Of a stretch of 64,000 nucleotides of DNA, positions 10,629 to 26,056 are shown piece after piece; within the stretch, counting starts at the first letter, position 1, and every line of letters begins with the position of its first letter. Under the pieces are notes generated by a model that saw only the letters and a program-made list of their open reading frames with translations, did not search any database and was not told the DNA's origin. Location of the stretch: assembly GCF_009389715.1 (NCBI RefSeq), contig NC_052401.1:2344843-2408842 (forward strand), in the 5' to 3' direction. Position numbers and translations under genes: made by a program. The DNA comes from Phoenix dactylifera. Taxonomy: Eukaryota; Streptophyta; Magnoliopsida; Arecales; Arecaceae.

Positions 10629-12747
10629 TATCACGCCCCGAACCCGGGGCCCGGGGCTCGAGCAGACGCCGCGCACCTACAGGGCGGATCCCGCAGGCAC
10701 GCAAGGCAGATAAATCAGATCAACCATCAATAACTAATTAAAGATAAATTCCAGTTTTCATATCAAATGTCCATATATACATAAGTCAAAAGAGAAAGTC
10801 AATATCCACTAGCTAAATACATCATGATCACTCCATCCCGTAATCCCCATAGTCATATATCATCACCTGTAAAAAATGTAAATAGTAGGAGTGAGCTAAC
10901 AGCTCAGTAGGCAACATAATGCAGTAAAGTCATCATATAACATGTCGTGATGCATATAAAAAGCAACTAAACTCATGAATCCAAAATCCACACGATAATC
11001 CGTAAACTCGATCCGAGACTCAAAATATCTCAACCGCATGACTACGGCCACATCACCCAGTGGCATGGTTACACCGAAGTGCCAATACAACTCTCCGAAG
11101 AGCCGCTCCACTGAGCCAACGCACCACTGTGCCGCACCCCCTGGTGCCAAACTCACGCTCCACCGAGCCGCTCCGAAGAGCAAAACGCACCCCTGTGCCG
11201 CCACTATTCTATCATCGGTGGTCGCGGTGTCGGAACTAGTTCCTCAGTACAAGTCGACAGGGCCAACGTATCATCCCATTGGCGGGGCCTAAACTATAGT
11301 CACGCAGATTTTAAAAAATCAATAAATCAACTTTCTATATCAAAGTCATAATCATACTCCCAACAGTAAAGCACATAACAATTTATGAAATTAAATATTT
11401 AATTCTAAATCTAACACATAATGCCAATAATAAATTAACAGTTTGCGAAATTACATACTTAATTCTAATTCTAACACATAATGCCAATAATAAACCATAA
11501 CATCAACACATGCAATATACATGTTAAAATTCTACTTTAAAGCAATAGGTCACCTATCTGGGTTCGCTTAAAAATCCCTGCCACAGATATCACGAACCCC
11601 TGATTAAACATAAATATTAATTATTTAATTAATTAAGAAACATAATTTAAACTAATTCTTCAAACTCTTAAACTCCTAAGTTCATAGATCCAAGAATGGG
11701 CCCTTAAGATCAAACATAGACCCTAAGATCAGAATCCTTTAAACCCAAGTCAATTGTGGCCCAAAACAGATTAGGCCCAACTGAACCAAACCAGATTACA
11801 GGTCCAGATCAGATCTCGGGCCCAAACCAACCCAGCCCACAGATCCAATCAGGCCCAACTCAGCCCAAAAACAGGTTCCTAGCCCAACCCAAACCAGGTC
11901 TGATCAGACCATAACAAAACCCATTCATGAAATAGGTGGAACCGGTTCACAATTTAAACCTGGTTCAAAGTCTGGTTCACCCTTAAGGCACGGATTTCAA
12001 AGGAAGGAAAAACTCAGGCCGAATAAAGAAGAAGAAGAAAGAGATGAAGAAGAAGAAGAAGAAGAAGAAGAAGAGGGAAAGGAAGAAGGGGGGGGGGGTG
12101 GCTGGTGGTTCCGGTCGGCCTTCGGCGGCCGACCGTGACCCTCGGCGGCGGCGCTCGGCCAGCCGCCGTCGGCTACCCCACCTTCACGAGCGGCGCCGGA
12201 CGAGAAGAGGAAGAGAAGAAGGAGAGGAAGAAAGGGAGGAAAGAGAGGGAGACCGGGGCTAGAAGCCCAGCTCCCGTTCACCCACCTCCGGCCGAAACGA
12301 GATTGACCCCGGCCGGCCACCGTCGGCCGGCCGAATCTCACAAATCTTCCCCGAAACAGGGGAAGTGCAACCGGTAACATCACTCAATCCTCCCCCCCCC
12401 CTTAAATCCAAAAAAAAACAAATAGATGGTTGTCTTCCTCACCTCCGGTCGTCGACGATGAATCCCCGGCGGCGTTGGCGGCTCCGGCGACGACTACGGC
12501 TCCGGCGATCGTCTCAAGAAGAGGGAAAAATGAAGGGAAAGCTTCAAAATTTCAGAGGAATGGGGGAGGGATGGGGCTCCTCTGAGGGTTTCCTAACCCT
12601 CTTCACGAAGAGAGAGAGGGGAAGAGAGGGGGCTTGCGGGGGATTCGCTGGCCGTTCGGCCGGCGTGGTCATCGTGGGGAGACCACGATGACCCAACTGA
12701 AGTCGGCACTCGTTGGGCCCTAGGATGGGCCCATTCAGGTCTTCACA
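10629..12747. mobile_element. Solo LTR of a Ty3/gypsy-type element (fossil)
   Basis: The 2.1-kb block starts with a slightly altered TGTCACGCCCCG and ends TTCACA. It is flanked by a perfect 5-bp target duplication, TGCTT, at 10624-10628 and 12748-12752. No internal region is present, so it is a solo LTR left by recombination between two LTRs. It shares modules with the LTRs at the right end of the window, for example the ACCCAGTGGCATGG block (11054) and CAAGTCGACAGGGCCAACGT (11250), so the two belong to related families. It is AT-rich on the left and GC-rich on the right, with a GAA-rich tract near 12035-12075 and a G-run near 12090. Moderately old. Confidence 0.85.
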
Positions 12748-12752
12748 TGCTT

Positions 12753-13258
12753 GGCATGAAATGTCACACCGCTACTGATCATAGTCTGGATATCCCAAAG
12801 TAAGAGGTGGTACCCTTCTACATTGCTGGTGCCATTCTGAATTCAGCTAATCACTGTAGTTGAATCTTCCTCAAACACAACTAGACTAGTCTACAACACA
12901 TACCGAGCATGGCCCAGAATTAAAATTCGTTCAGTAGCTAGGTACTGAATAAATTTATGACTGATCTGTGGCGGCAAAAGAAGTGCTGCTGCTGCACAAC
13001 ATTGACCCACGCGTGTCACCTATCATGAAGTGTGCAGGTTTCTCGGAGCCTCGTCGGCTGCTTCAACCTGGTAAGTGGCTTTCACTCAAACTTGCAAAGC
13101 TAGTGGTCCTTATGTGGGACCAAGTGGGATGTCTCTCGAATTGACATCCCGACCTCCTAAGCAACCTGTTCCAGGTAATGCCTCCTGGAAAAGGCAGGCC
13201 TTTAGATAGTTCTTAGCCATTGGAACATTTGTGGTTGGCTGTCGGTCCTCCAGGCTTT
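12753..13258. other. Intergenic DNA between solo LTR and LINE fragment
   Basis: No coding or repeat feature can be recognised here. Confidence 0.5.
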
Positions 13259-13790
13259 TTTTTTTTTTAATGGTAAATACGGCAATCATATAGCTTTAGT
13301 TTGAGTACATTCTGCTAAATTGTGGGAAAATAAAAAGTACAAAGAAGAGAAAATCTCTCCTATAGATGTCCACAGAAAATCTTCGGAGTGCCGAGCGACG
13401 AAAGAGGCAACCCAATCTGCTGCCCTGTTTGCCTCCCGAAACACATGTGCCACCCGCAGACCATCCATATCCTGAGCTAGCCTACGAGTCTCTCTGATGA
13501 GAGGGTGGCTATCACCATATCTATCCACACTTCAAATCCAGTCAATCACCACAGAGGAATCTCTTTCAAGATACACCCTCTCGGCTCCAAGAGACCTCAT
13601 CGCATATGACAACCCCTTCCATGCAGCCCGAAGCTCTGCTCCTACAACAGTGATCCCAGATGTGCGCCGACCCCGAGCTGCTACTAGCCTACCAAAGGAA
13701 TCTCTGATCACAGATCCGACACCTCCAGCCATGCCATCCACCGATTTACTACCATCGAAGTTTACTTTGAGATGACCAAATATCAACTCA
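13259..13790 (-). mobile_element. 5'-truncated LINE with RNase H domain
   Basis: Read on the minus strand, two adjacent frames encode the plant-type RNase H domain found at the end of many plant LINE ORF2 proteins. The first piece has KVNFDGS, GGVGSVIRDSFGRLVAARG, GAELRAAWKGL and ERDSSVVIDWI; the second has HVFREANRAADWVASFVARHS. The plus-strand T-run at 13259-13270 is its poly(A) tail. The two halves are in different frames, so the copy is dead. Upstream reverse transcriptase sequence is missing, as expected for 5'-truncated LINE insertions. Confidence 0.8.
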
Positions 13791-15030
13791 ACTTATCTTT
13801 TGCAGAAGCAATAAATCTTCTGATTAAAGGAAGATATATATACATGGTATCATCCAAACATCAACTTATCTGCTCGTTGTAATGAAATGATCAACCATGC
13901 ATGAACAATGGTTTTATTGTCGACTTCTGCAGTATAATTCACTCACTACCTGCTTTCAGTTCATCTATTTCCGATCTTTACCCACCATGCATCACGCCCA
14001 GGTGTTGTATCCGGTCTATATAAAGCTCTTCTTTTCCTGTTCGCTATTGCTGATTTTTTAACGCATTCAAATCAAACGTGAATCGCGGTGGATCTATCGC
14101 AATGCATGCAAGGAAAAGGTGTTGCTGCATATAGAGATTCGACGCCAATGTGAGTCCAAAGCAAAGCAAATTGAAGAAGGAATATGTCGACAGATGTGGC
14201 TTTCTCCCATCTTCATTGGCTACCTCCTGCGATCCTGAACTAACAACCCTTTTGCTTCCTAAGATAATATATAGCATGGAAGATCAAACAATAGCAGTTC
14301 AGATTACAGTATCCAGAAAGCTACCATTTCATATTTTTGTTCTTTTTTTATAAGAAAAGACCTCATTAGAGTACTTTTCCTCGTCTAGTTTCCTGTCATG
14401 GCATTACAGCCATATCTTTCACCTATGACGTCGGAATCACAGCTTTTTAACATGGCTTCTTTTAAGAAAGTGAACCTGCACGGCATTTTGTCGGTTTATA
14501 TATATGCATCATTCCACCCAAATCATTTCGTGGGGGCAAAAAAAAAAAAAAGCTTGCTGAGAATTGTCGTACATCCACACACCCAAGATGCTTTAGTCGT
14601 AATCAAGGAACCGGAAGATGTTGCCCAAATCTTTGTTCTTTTTCTCTTTGCAAAAGTAAAGCATCATTCTTGCCGTGCTTTGCGATGTAATTAAAAGCTG
14701 TGATATGGTACCAGACTTCTTACTTCTCAGATCCTTGTGATTCCTTTGATTTGAGTTGGTTTAGATGACACATGCACGGCCAACCTGCCACATAAACATG
14801 GTTGAACACCCAGCTTATGTCATCATGACAATTGGGCTAATCCAAAGAACACCCAGAGTTGTCTTGTGATGTGGAAAACCCACAAAACACTACCCTTAAA
14901 TACGTACTTAATTTTTGCAGCTTTAACTAAACCAGCCCACCCTCCTTCCCTTCCTCCTCCGAGATTGGTTACATAATAGATGAGACCACCCCCACAGAGA
15001 CAAGGGAAGACACATAGAGAGGGAAAAGAG
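13791..15030. other. Upstream region of the carbonic anhydrase gene
   Basis: No other gene is supported. The last ~100 bp is C- and CT-rich then purine-rich (14938-15030), consistent with promoter and 5' leader. No clear TATA box was found. Confidence 0.45.
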
Positions 15031-17977
15031 ATGACAACGGCCGCATGGAAAGCTATCTTTGCAATGGTATTAGCATCCGTTCTTCTGGTCGATGCTGACG
15101 ATGCACACGGTATGAGACTTCATTTTTCTTTCTTTTACTCTTGAGTCGTACGTTCTTTTGATTTTGTCATGAATGAATGGATGAACTGGTGGTCGATAAT
15201 TTGTTATTTTTGTCCTCCAAATAAGTGGGTGCCATTTTTCAGCTTTCACGTTACGTTTGTTATTTACTCTGGATTCTTACTTATGACCCCCTCTGTTTAC
15301 AGACATGCCTTTCCCTCAGTTTAGTAGAGAGAAGCGTTTCTTTTCCCCATTTTGTTTTATTGTCATACGGTTGATGATTTATAGAAGACGCTGCTTTAAA
15401 TATTAGTAGCTCTTCTTGCTTGTGATGATTTTTTCCCTTCTGTTCTTTTGTTTATCTCTGTTCGACAGAAGTATATAAATCTGGATATAGTTGATAGGTC
15501 GTTGTTAATGCGATATTATTAATTTATATAATCATTGTTGAATCTGGATATAATGGTTAAAAAAATGCTGTGATTCATACGATAAACAGTCATTGTCATT
15601 GATTTCATACTAATTGTTTGACGATAATTGAAAGAATAGGAAACTGTTTTACGCTGTTAACATCTATTTACTTCTGTTGATTTACCATTGTTTGTTCTGC
15701 TTTCACTTTTATGGTCAACTGGAGCAGTTAAGTTTGGATATAGTGGATCAATTGGCCCTGAAAAATGGGCAAGCTTGAGCCCTGGCTATCAGATGTGCTC
15801 GAAAGGAGAACGCCAATCTCCGGTCAACATCGATAAGAGCAAATTGGCTTATAACCCGGGTTTGGCAGCTCTGGAGAGGAATTATGTTCCTGCAAATGCC
15901 ACCCTTGTTAACAAGGGCTACCAAATTGCGGTTTGTTCCTAAAACTCATCATCTTTTTTTTTGTAACGGATGATATAAAAACAAGAACATAAGAAGGGGA
16001 GCAATGAAGACCTCAGCAATGATTCCTGTGAAAGCAATGTGTGTTTTAGCTAAAGAGCAACATATCTGTATTAATTATTCTTTAGGCCTCCATTTTTGGG
16101 CATATAATTGATTTGACAAAAGTTTGAGGTAACTCCATTTTTTGTTTCTTGAAGTTCTTGAATCATTATTATCTTTTCATACTTTTAATTATGCGGAGAA
16201 CAATTTATGTGTAAATAGTTTCCAACCAATTACCAATAGCAAACATTACATGGTACACGTTAATCATTTCACAACTTATCCATGGAATACTCATGAAGAG
16301 TTGAATTTTTCACCATTGTTTATCTTGTTATTTATCGCTATTCTTGTCTCTCCCATCCCATGCCTAAGTACAAGTGCATGCAGTACTTATCGATAATTCT
16401 GTGCACTCTTTAGAGCTTCTTACAGTCGTTAATTTCCTGAACTGTTTCTAATGTCTAGTGTTCTTCCCCAAATGTCAAACCAGAATATTTAGATAGGTGC
16501 AGGACTTGCCGGTCCATTGGGTCTATGTTGCTGCATTTGTAACATATAAATGAAAGCTTCTTTGTACCATTACTCTTGACAATGCTTCTATGCTTGATAT
16601 GAGTGGATCATCAAGTCTTTAGGATCATAATACTGCAGTTTTTTTTTAAAGAGGATACAATCTGCAGGCTTCTAGGATCCATGTTTTAGGCTTTCTAATT
16701 GTACTGTAAAACAATAATCAATCAACTGAAGTACTAAGATACCTGGTCTTTCTTGTAGCTCCTATTTGATAAAAATGTGGGGACTCTGGTGGTAGATGGA
16801 AAGAACTATAGCCTGAAATCTGTGCATTGGCATTCACCTTCTGAGCACACCATCAATGGCAAACGGTATGTACCATCTTTGACGAATGATAACAAACTTG
16901 ATGCTGTATTAAAAGAGGATAATTACCAGGTCCATTTCTCTTTGTGAGAAGTGTAGTTTCTGATCAAATTGAAGATGTGCAGGCCGGCTAGCTGGTTGGC
17001 ACTCTTCTCCTAAAGTATTGCTCATGGACGAAATCCAGGACTCGAACTCTGATGGTAGAACATTGCAATTGTATCGCTAAATAAATAGATAGATAGATAG
17101 ATAAATATGCAGTTGAAACAAAGCGAAGAGCTATTGTGCGTCCTTCTAATACAAGAGCAACCAGTTAGGGTCTTTCCAATTGTACACGACGTAGGACTCA
17201 CCAAATGACATAACAAATCTTGATTTGGTTTTCACTTCACCATGCTGCTTTTTCTTTTCATCATGAGATAACCATTTCAATACAGATTCGCCGTGGAGCT
17301 TCACATGGTCCACATGAGCGACAATGGTAGGATTGCTGTGGTGGCAATCCTGTATCAGATCGGCCGACGTGATCCTTTTGTTGTCCAGGTACAAGTACCT
17401 CTAATGAGTTGCAAGTACTTACAACCAAATTGTGCTCAAAATATCCAAGGTTGGAGAAGATGCATTGATAGAGACTTCGATCAAAGCACTGGTTCCTCCC
17501 TCATTGTTGTAAGTTGCAGCTGACATGGTTTGTGGTGGATCGCAGATAGAGAGGAAGCTGAAGGAATTGGCTGAGGAGGCTTGCAAAGGAGATGAGGAGG
17601 CATACGTTCCGGTTGGAGTTGTGCATACAAGGTCCTTAAAACGCCACAGCAGCAAGTACTTCAGATATTCTGGATCCCTCACCACACCACCATGCACTGA
17701 GAATGTCATCTGGAGCATCCTTGGCAAGGTATGTGTCTTCCACCTTCAACACAGTAGAAATGAGTGGTTTCCTCTTCTTCCACTAATTTGCATGTTTGTG
17801 GAACTATATATGTTTTGCTTGTCATAGGTGAGAGAGATGGCCGAGGAACAATTAGCTGCACTGCAAGCACCTTTGAGTCAGGAGAATCGAAACAATGCGA
17901 GACCCACGCAGCCATTGAATTACAGGGCTGTGCAGCTCTATCATGAGTCAAGAAAACATGATGAATACTCTCGCTAA
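15031..17977 (+). CDS. Alpha-type carbonic anhydrase, 6 exons, 274 aa
   Basis: Catalyses CO2 + H2O to bicarbonate + H+. Exons read: 15031-15109, 15728-15930, 16759-16865, 17286-17388, 17546-17728, 17828-17977, all with GT-AG borders and consistent phase. Residues 1-24 form a hydrophobic signal peptide, so the enzyme enters the secretory pathway; plant relatives are found in apoplast or, after the secretory route, plastids. The mature part has [20 protein letters not shown], the zinc ligands His117 and His119 in VHWHSPSEH and His136 in VELHMVH, the IGRRDPF segment, and the SLTTPPC motif whose Cys pairs with the Cys of QMCSKG. The catalytic set therefore looks complete. The length is normal for plant alpha-CAs. 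Which paralogue it is cannot be told. Confidence 0.93.
17083..17104. repeat. Short (GATA)n microsatellite
   Basis: A short run of ATAG/GATA tetranucleotides within intron 3 of the carbonic anhydrase gene. Confidence 0.8.
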
Positions 17978-18167
17978 TCGTATGATGATTATGATGTTGT
18001 GAGACATAACATGCATCGATCATTAGACATGCAGGTATACTATATTGGCGTCGATTGGGATGTTCTTAAGAGGATTAGTTTATTGTTGGAATGATGCGCA
18101 AGAGTTTGAACCATTTTGATCCCAAATGGATTAATAGCTCTAGATCTGTAACTTTTTTGCTGTCACC

Positions 18168-18178
18168 AATAAAATAAA
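18168..18178 (+). terminator. Polyadenylation signal of the carbonic anhydrase gene
   Basis: Overlapping AATAAA hexamers (AATAAAATAAA) lie about 190 nt after the stop codon, a suitable distance for a near-upstream polyadenylation element. Confidence 0.55.
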
Positions 18179-18433
18179 GCCTTGAGCGTGCCTCTGAGGA
18201 TTTGTTTCTTTTGATTCTTCCATACATTTTGATTTGCTTGTAACTGTGGTGCTAGCCATTTTTTGATTAGAAATAGCCTCAAAGATGCACCTATTACTGG
18301 CCTAACGGAGAATTGAGGGAGGTTTGATGCTCTGAAAATAATTCCTTTTCCTTTCCTTTATAAAATGGTGGAAATGGCCTAATGGTTTATGTTTCCAAGA
18401 AATATATCTATCTAATGGTTCAATTTTCCAAAA

Positions 18434-18434
<1 letters not shown>

Positions 18435-18497
<63 letters not shown>
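18435..18497. repeat. Long (AT)n microsatellite
   Basis: About 30 nearly uninterrupted AT dinucleotides between the carbonic anhydrase and glutaredoxin-like genes. It is likely to be highly length-polymorphic. Confidence 0.95.
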
Positions 18498-18503
<6 letters not shown>

Positions 18504-19023
18504 TTATAAGTGTAATTTATGATGCAAACACTCATGCATAACAAAATTGCTATTAGTTTGTGTCCTTCATGGGAAACGCCAACCAAACTGAAGGGTTACC
18601 ACATTCACATACATGCGGACATGATGGAAGTATTATTTGACCCATGGTAGATACCAATATGCTTGATGCATGCGGTATCGTCCAACGTGGCATTGGCCAC
18701 ACTTCAACCTTCCAATAAGAGCAAGACACCTTTCATGTATATGTCCAATGGACATAGTTCTATTTCCCCATCCATCCCATGCATCCAGCACTCTGATGCA
18801 CATACATGCTATATTGGATGGCCACACGTACGTCGTTTCGTGGGTGCAGGGCAGGCGAAGCCATGCCCAACCCCCAAGGCCCAAGCTTTCGACCGATCGG
18901 ACCGAAAGCCCACTGGGACCCATCGCTCCGAGGAACGAAGCCGAGAAATTTCTGACCGTTGGGGGGCGTCATTACAAAGTTAATAAAAAAAAGACGAACC
19001 CCATGACCGTTACATTTCAAACA

Positions 19024-19030
19024 TATAAAA
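19024..19030 (+). promoter_or_regulatory. TATA box of the glutaredoxin-like gene
   Basis: TATAAAA lies 95 bp upstream of the start codon. It is followed about 30 bp later by a (GA)n tract, which would then begin near the transcription start. Confidence 0.6.
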
Positions 19031-19057
19031 CATCGCCAGTCGCCACCAAAGAACACG

Positions 19058-19079
19058 GAGAGAGAGAGAGAGAGAGAGG
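19058..19079 (+). repeat. (GA)n tract in the 5' leader
   Basis: About ten GA dinucleotides lie 40-60 bp upstream of the start codon. GA/CT repeats are common in plant 5' leaders and can bind GAGA-binding (BBR/BPC) factors; a regulatory role here is inference. Confidence 0.7.
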
Positions 19080-19118
19080 AAAGAAAAGAGACCAACGGGT
19101 AAAAGCAGAGAAGAAGTC

Positions 19119-20342
19119 ATGGGTTGCATCTCCTCCAAACTTCTGGCTGCAACCGATCTAGATAGGGAGGTCCGCTTTTACGGCAGCAAGGCAGCCGCCG
19201 GCGATTGCCCGAACCACGTCGTCTTGCTCGCTTCAAGCACCTATGGAGTACTAAATCTCGACAGGAGCGAAGACAAGGGGAAAGAAGATGAAGATGAAGA
19301 AGAAGAGTTTGCGACCAAGAAATGGAACAGATGTTCTCCGGCTTCTATGATTCGTCCATCCAAGAGAAGGGTTCTGAAGGAAGAGCCCTCAGAGATCATC
19401 AATGCATGGGAATTGATGGGGGATCTCGACGAAGAGATGTACATTTGGTCTCCGTTGAAGAAATCCCACGCCCCGATGCGTCCATCTTCTCCGGCCAAGG
19501 TCACGGCGACGCCCAAGAAGCAGAGGAAGAAATCAGTAGGGAAGGAGAATAGCCCTCTTGGTCAGGGTTCAGAAAGGTCGGATCTTGATTCCAACAGGGT
19601 CTTGAGACCCTTCAGTTCCTTCGAGAATGCGCAATGGGTTGGATCGGTTTCAACGATTCCGAAGAAGAACACCCCCACCAGTGCCACCATGCAGAAATCA
19701 GGGAGAGACTATGGGGGTTCGGGGTCGAGACGAAGTCTTAGTCCTTTGTTTGATCCAGAGCTCCTTGCTTCACTTGAAAAAGCGCACCATGAAGAGGGAG
19801 AACAGATCAAGAAGATGATAGATCCTGCTCGAAGGCACCGAAGGGGCCATGATTTGGGCTTGCTGCTGCAGTCCTTTCAGGAGAAATGCCCGCCAGGTGG
19901 GGAGAACGTTGTGATCTTGTATACAACGACGCTGAGGGGAATCAGGAAAACCTATGAAGACTGCAATGCTGTTAGGTGCGCAATCGAGTCTCACGATGTT
20001 AGGACTGTGGAGAGGGACATCTCGATGGACTCGGGATACAGGGAGGAACTAAGGTTGCTGATGGGGGAAAAGGAGGTGAGGGTCCCTGTGGTCTTTGTGA
20101 AGGGGAGGTTGATTGGTGGCGCCGAGGAGGTCTTGGAGTTGGAGGAGGAAGGGAAATTGGGATTGTTATTGGAGGGGATCCCGAGGGCAGAGTCGTGGTG
20201 TAAGGGCTGTGGAGGGATGAGGTTCGTTATGTGCATGGATTGCAATGGCAGCTGCAAGGTGTTGGACAGGGAGCAGAAGAAGATGGTGAGGTGTGGACGG
20301 TGCAATGAGAATGGATTGATTCACTGCCCCCTATGCTGCTAA
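19119..20342 (+). CDS. Glutaredoxin-like protein with Cys-rich C-terminus, intronless, 407 aa
   Basis: Belongs to the plant family that joins a glutaredoxin-like fold to a C-terminal cysteine-rich region. The protein begins MGCISSK, a strong N-myristoylation context. Residues 45-240 are low-complexity and charged, with an acidic stretch and Lys/Arg/Ser-rich segments, probably disordered. The glutaredoxin-like domain spans about 263-355: NVVILYTTTLRGIRKTYEDC, then VERDISMD, VRVPVVFVKGRLIGGAEEV. The usual CxxC or CxxS active site is replaced by TTLRG, so classical thiol reductase activity is unlikely. Residues 361-407 hold four CxxC pairs (CKGC, CMDC, CGRC, CPLC), which look like a zinc- or metal-binding zinc-ribbon. 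The start is the only upstream in-frame Met, placed shortly after a good TATA box. Function in this family is poorly defined. Confidence 0.9.
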   Translation: MGCISSKLLAATDLDREVRFYGSKAAAGDCPNHVVLLASSTYGVLNLDRSEDKGKEDEDEEEEFATKKWNRCSPASMIRPSKRRVLKEEPSEIINAWELMGDLDEEMYIWSPLKKSHAPMRPSSPAKVTATPKKQRKKSVGKENSPLGQGSERSDLDSNRVLRPFSSFENAQWVGSVSTIPKKNTPTSATMQKSGRDYGGSGSRRSLSPLFDPELLASLEKAHHEEGEQIKKMIDPARRHRRGHDLGLLLQSFQEKCPPGGENVVILYTTTLRGIRKTYEDCNAVRCAIESHDVRTVERDISMDSGYREELRLLMGEKEVRVPVVFVKGRLIGGAEEVLELEEEGKLGLLLEGIPRAESWCKGCGGMRFVMCMDCNGSCKVLDREQKKMVRCGRCNENGLIHCPLCC

Positions 20343-21697
20343 GAAATTGCAGGAGGATTTCCCTCTCCTTTTGCTAATTTGAGAGGTTTGTTTAATCCAA
20401 CTTACCAAGTCTTCTGTCTTTTTTTTTTTATTCATTGTGTGTGTTTTGTAAGACCAATAGACTGTCAGAATGGGTCGTCCGCCCTCAAAAGAGATCAGAT
20501 ATCTCTGCTGTATGTGTCTGATTAATTCGATGTAGCGTCCACTTTTAAGCTTGCATCCAGGATCTATAGAAGGGTTGCAAACCACTAAGGTTCAGATCAT
20601 CACAGGTAAAAATAATTGATACCATGGTATGGAAACAGAGGCATCATGTTGCGTTTGTAGAGATTACAAGTTACTGGCTCATACTTCTCTCATTACATTA
20701 TGTTAATTTCGGACCAAGAACAGCAGAGCCATGTGGCATAATAACAAATTGCAATTCTGTGTTCCCTCACACTGACCTGTGTGACATACAAGCCATAAAA
20801 GGTGCAGACGATATATCCAAAGACTCATCCAGTCAATGTACGATACAATAATGCTTCATAACCAGTTAATTATCTCTTAGACTGAGATCAGAGACCAAAT
20901 TGAAGCAGCCAGATGAAGTCTTCTGCCCTGATTAGGACCATCCTACTTGAAATGCTTATTACCCCTTTACCAAAAGAGAGCATATATCATAGATGAGTGT
21001 TTATAAGCAGGTAGCCAGGTAGGCATGTCCTCCAGCTGAAAAAATTATTGTAGCAGCTCTAAACATGAAGCTACGTTGTCGTTGATCTTCAGGTGGATAA
21101 TTTCCAGGTATATATTAGCATATCCGGCAAAAAGACTGAGAAAAAAAACTCTTCCTCTGAAGTATTTTTACATTTTTATTTGCCGATCCATCTGACTCCT
21201 ATTAGTGTTCCCAGAAAGTCTGATTTTACATGAAGTCCACAGGCTTTGGCGAAAACCAGAGCAAGTCAGAAATTTATCAGCAAACCCCGGCAGATAAAAT
21301 GTCAGTTGACTCCACTCAACAATCACCCTAGTATACGAAAAAGAAGAAAAAAACAATCACCATAGAAATAAATCATATCTAACACTGATTACAAGACATA
21401 CCCAGTGCATCTGCTTCATCTCATAAAGCTTGATAATTAACATATTGGCAAAAAATCTCTTCCTGGCACCATTCTTCACATCCAGACCAAACATAAAGGT
21501 ATTACTTTTTTTCTTATTGGTAAATCATAGCATAAAATATTAAAATTCATTTAGCTGCTACAGGATTTAATAAACGACAGAAGATAGGATCCAAAACAAA
21601 AGACTTGTTTTGTTTCAAAAACAACAAAAAGCACAAGTCACTAACTCTTGAAATATGAAGAACATCATCAACCAAGAACAAAACCAGAATTGTCCCT
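20343..21697. other. Convergent 3' regions of the glutaredoxin-like and eS25 genes
   Basis: The two genes face each other, so this spacer holds both 3' untranslated regions. No further gene is supported. Confidence 0.5.
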
Positions 21698-25399
<3,702 letters not shown>

Positions 25400-25708
25400 T
25401 CCGGAGGGGAAGTTGGGCTTCTACCGCTAAAGGTTTCAGCAAAGGTAGGAAGCAGCAGCGTCGAAGAGGGCCTTACCGATCCTTTTGAGAGTCGGATCGA
25501 AGAAATAGAGCCCTCCGCGAGATAGGGTTTCGCTGGCTTGGACTAACGTGCGCCAGGTCCGATTAAAAAATACTCGGGGAAGATCAGGACTGTTGGATCC
25601 GCGCTGGGTACTCCTACGGTCCGATTGTCCCCTCTTCGAGCGAAAGAAGGATTTCCTTCGCTTGAAGATTCGTGCAGGCGGATGAATTAAAAAGCCCGAA
25701 CTGTGTTG

Positions 25709-26056
25709 AGGTCTGTGGGGGTGCAATCCAACGGCCGACATTGCTAGAAAAGATCAACCTTTTTTTGCGCTGAAGATACAACCCGAACCCGAGAAGGAAA
25801 CCAACCCTAACCCAAGACTAGCGAGATCTATGGGAGTGCGATCCAACGATCGACATCATTAAAAAAGATCAACCATTTTTTCGTGCCAAAGATACAACCC
25901 GAACCCGAGAAGGAAACCAACCCTAACCCAAGACTAGCGAGATCCATGGGAGTGCGATCCAACGGTCGACATAGTTAAAAAAGATCAACCATTTTTTCAT
26001 GCGAAGGATACAATCCAAACCCGAGAAGAAAACCAAACCTAGACCAAGACTAGCCC
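25709..26056. repeat. Three-copy 116-bp tandem repeat upstream of eS25
   Basis: Copies run about 25709-25823, 25824-25940 and 25941-26056. Each has GATCCAACGG-like, AAAGATCAACC and GATACAACCCGAACCCGAG segments and ends with a CCAACCCTAACCCAAGAC-like block. The array starts about 310 bp upstream of the eS25 start codon. Two copies contain AACCCTAACCC, close to the telo-box (AAACCCTA) that is common in promoters of plant ribosomal protein genes. The third copy has lost it by substitution. Confidence 0.88.

Noticed and set aside
11997-12691. Several 90-130 codon frames on both strands
   Set aside because: They lie within the GC-rich part of the solo LTR and consist of Arg/Glu- or Ser-rich low complexity.
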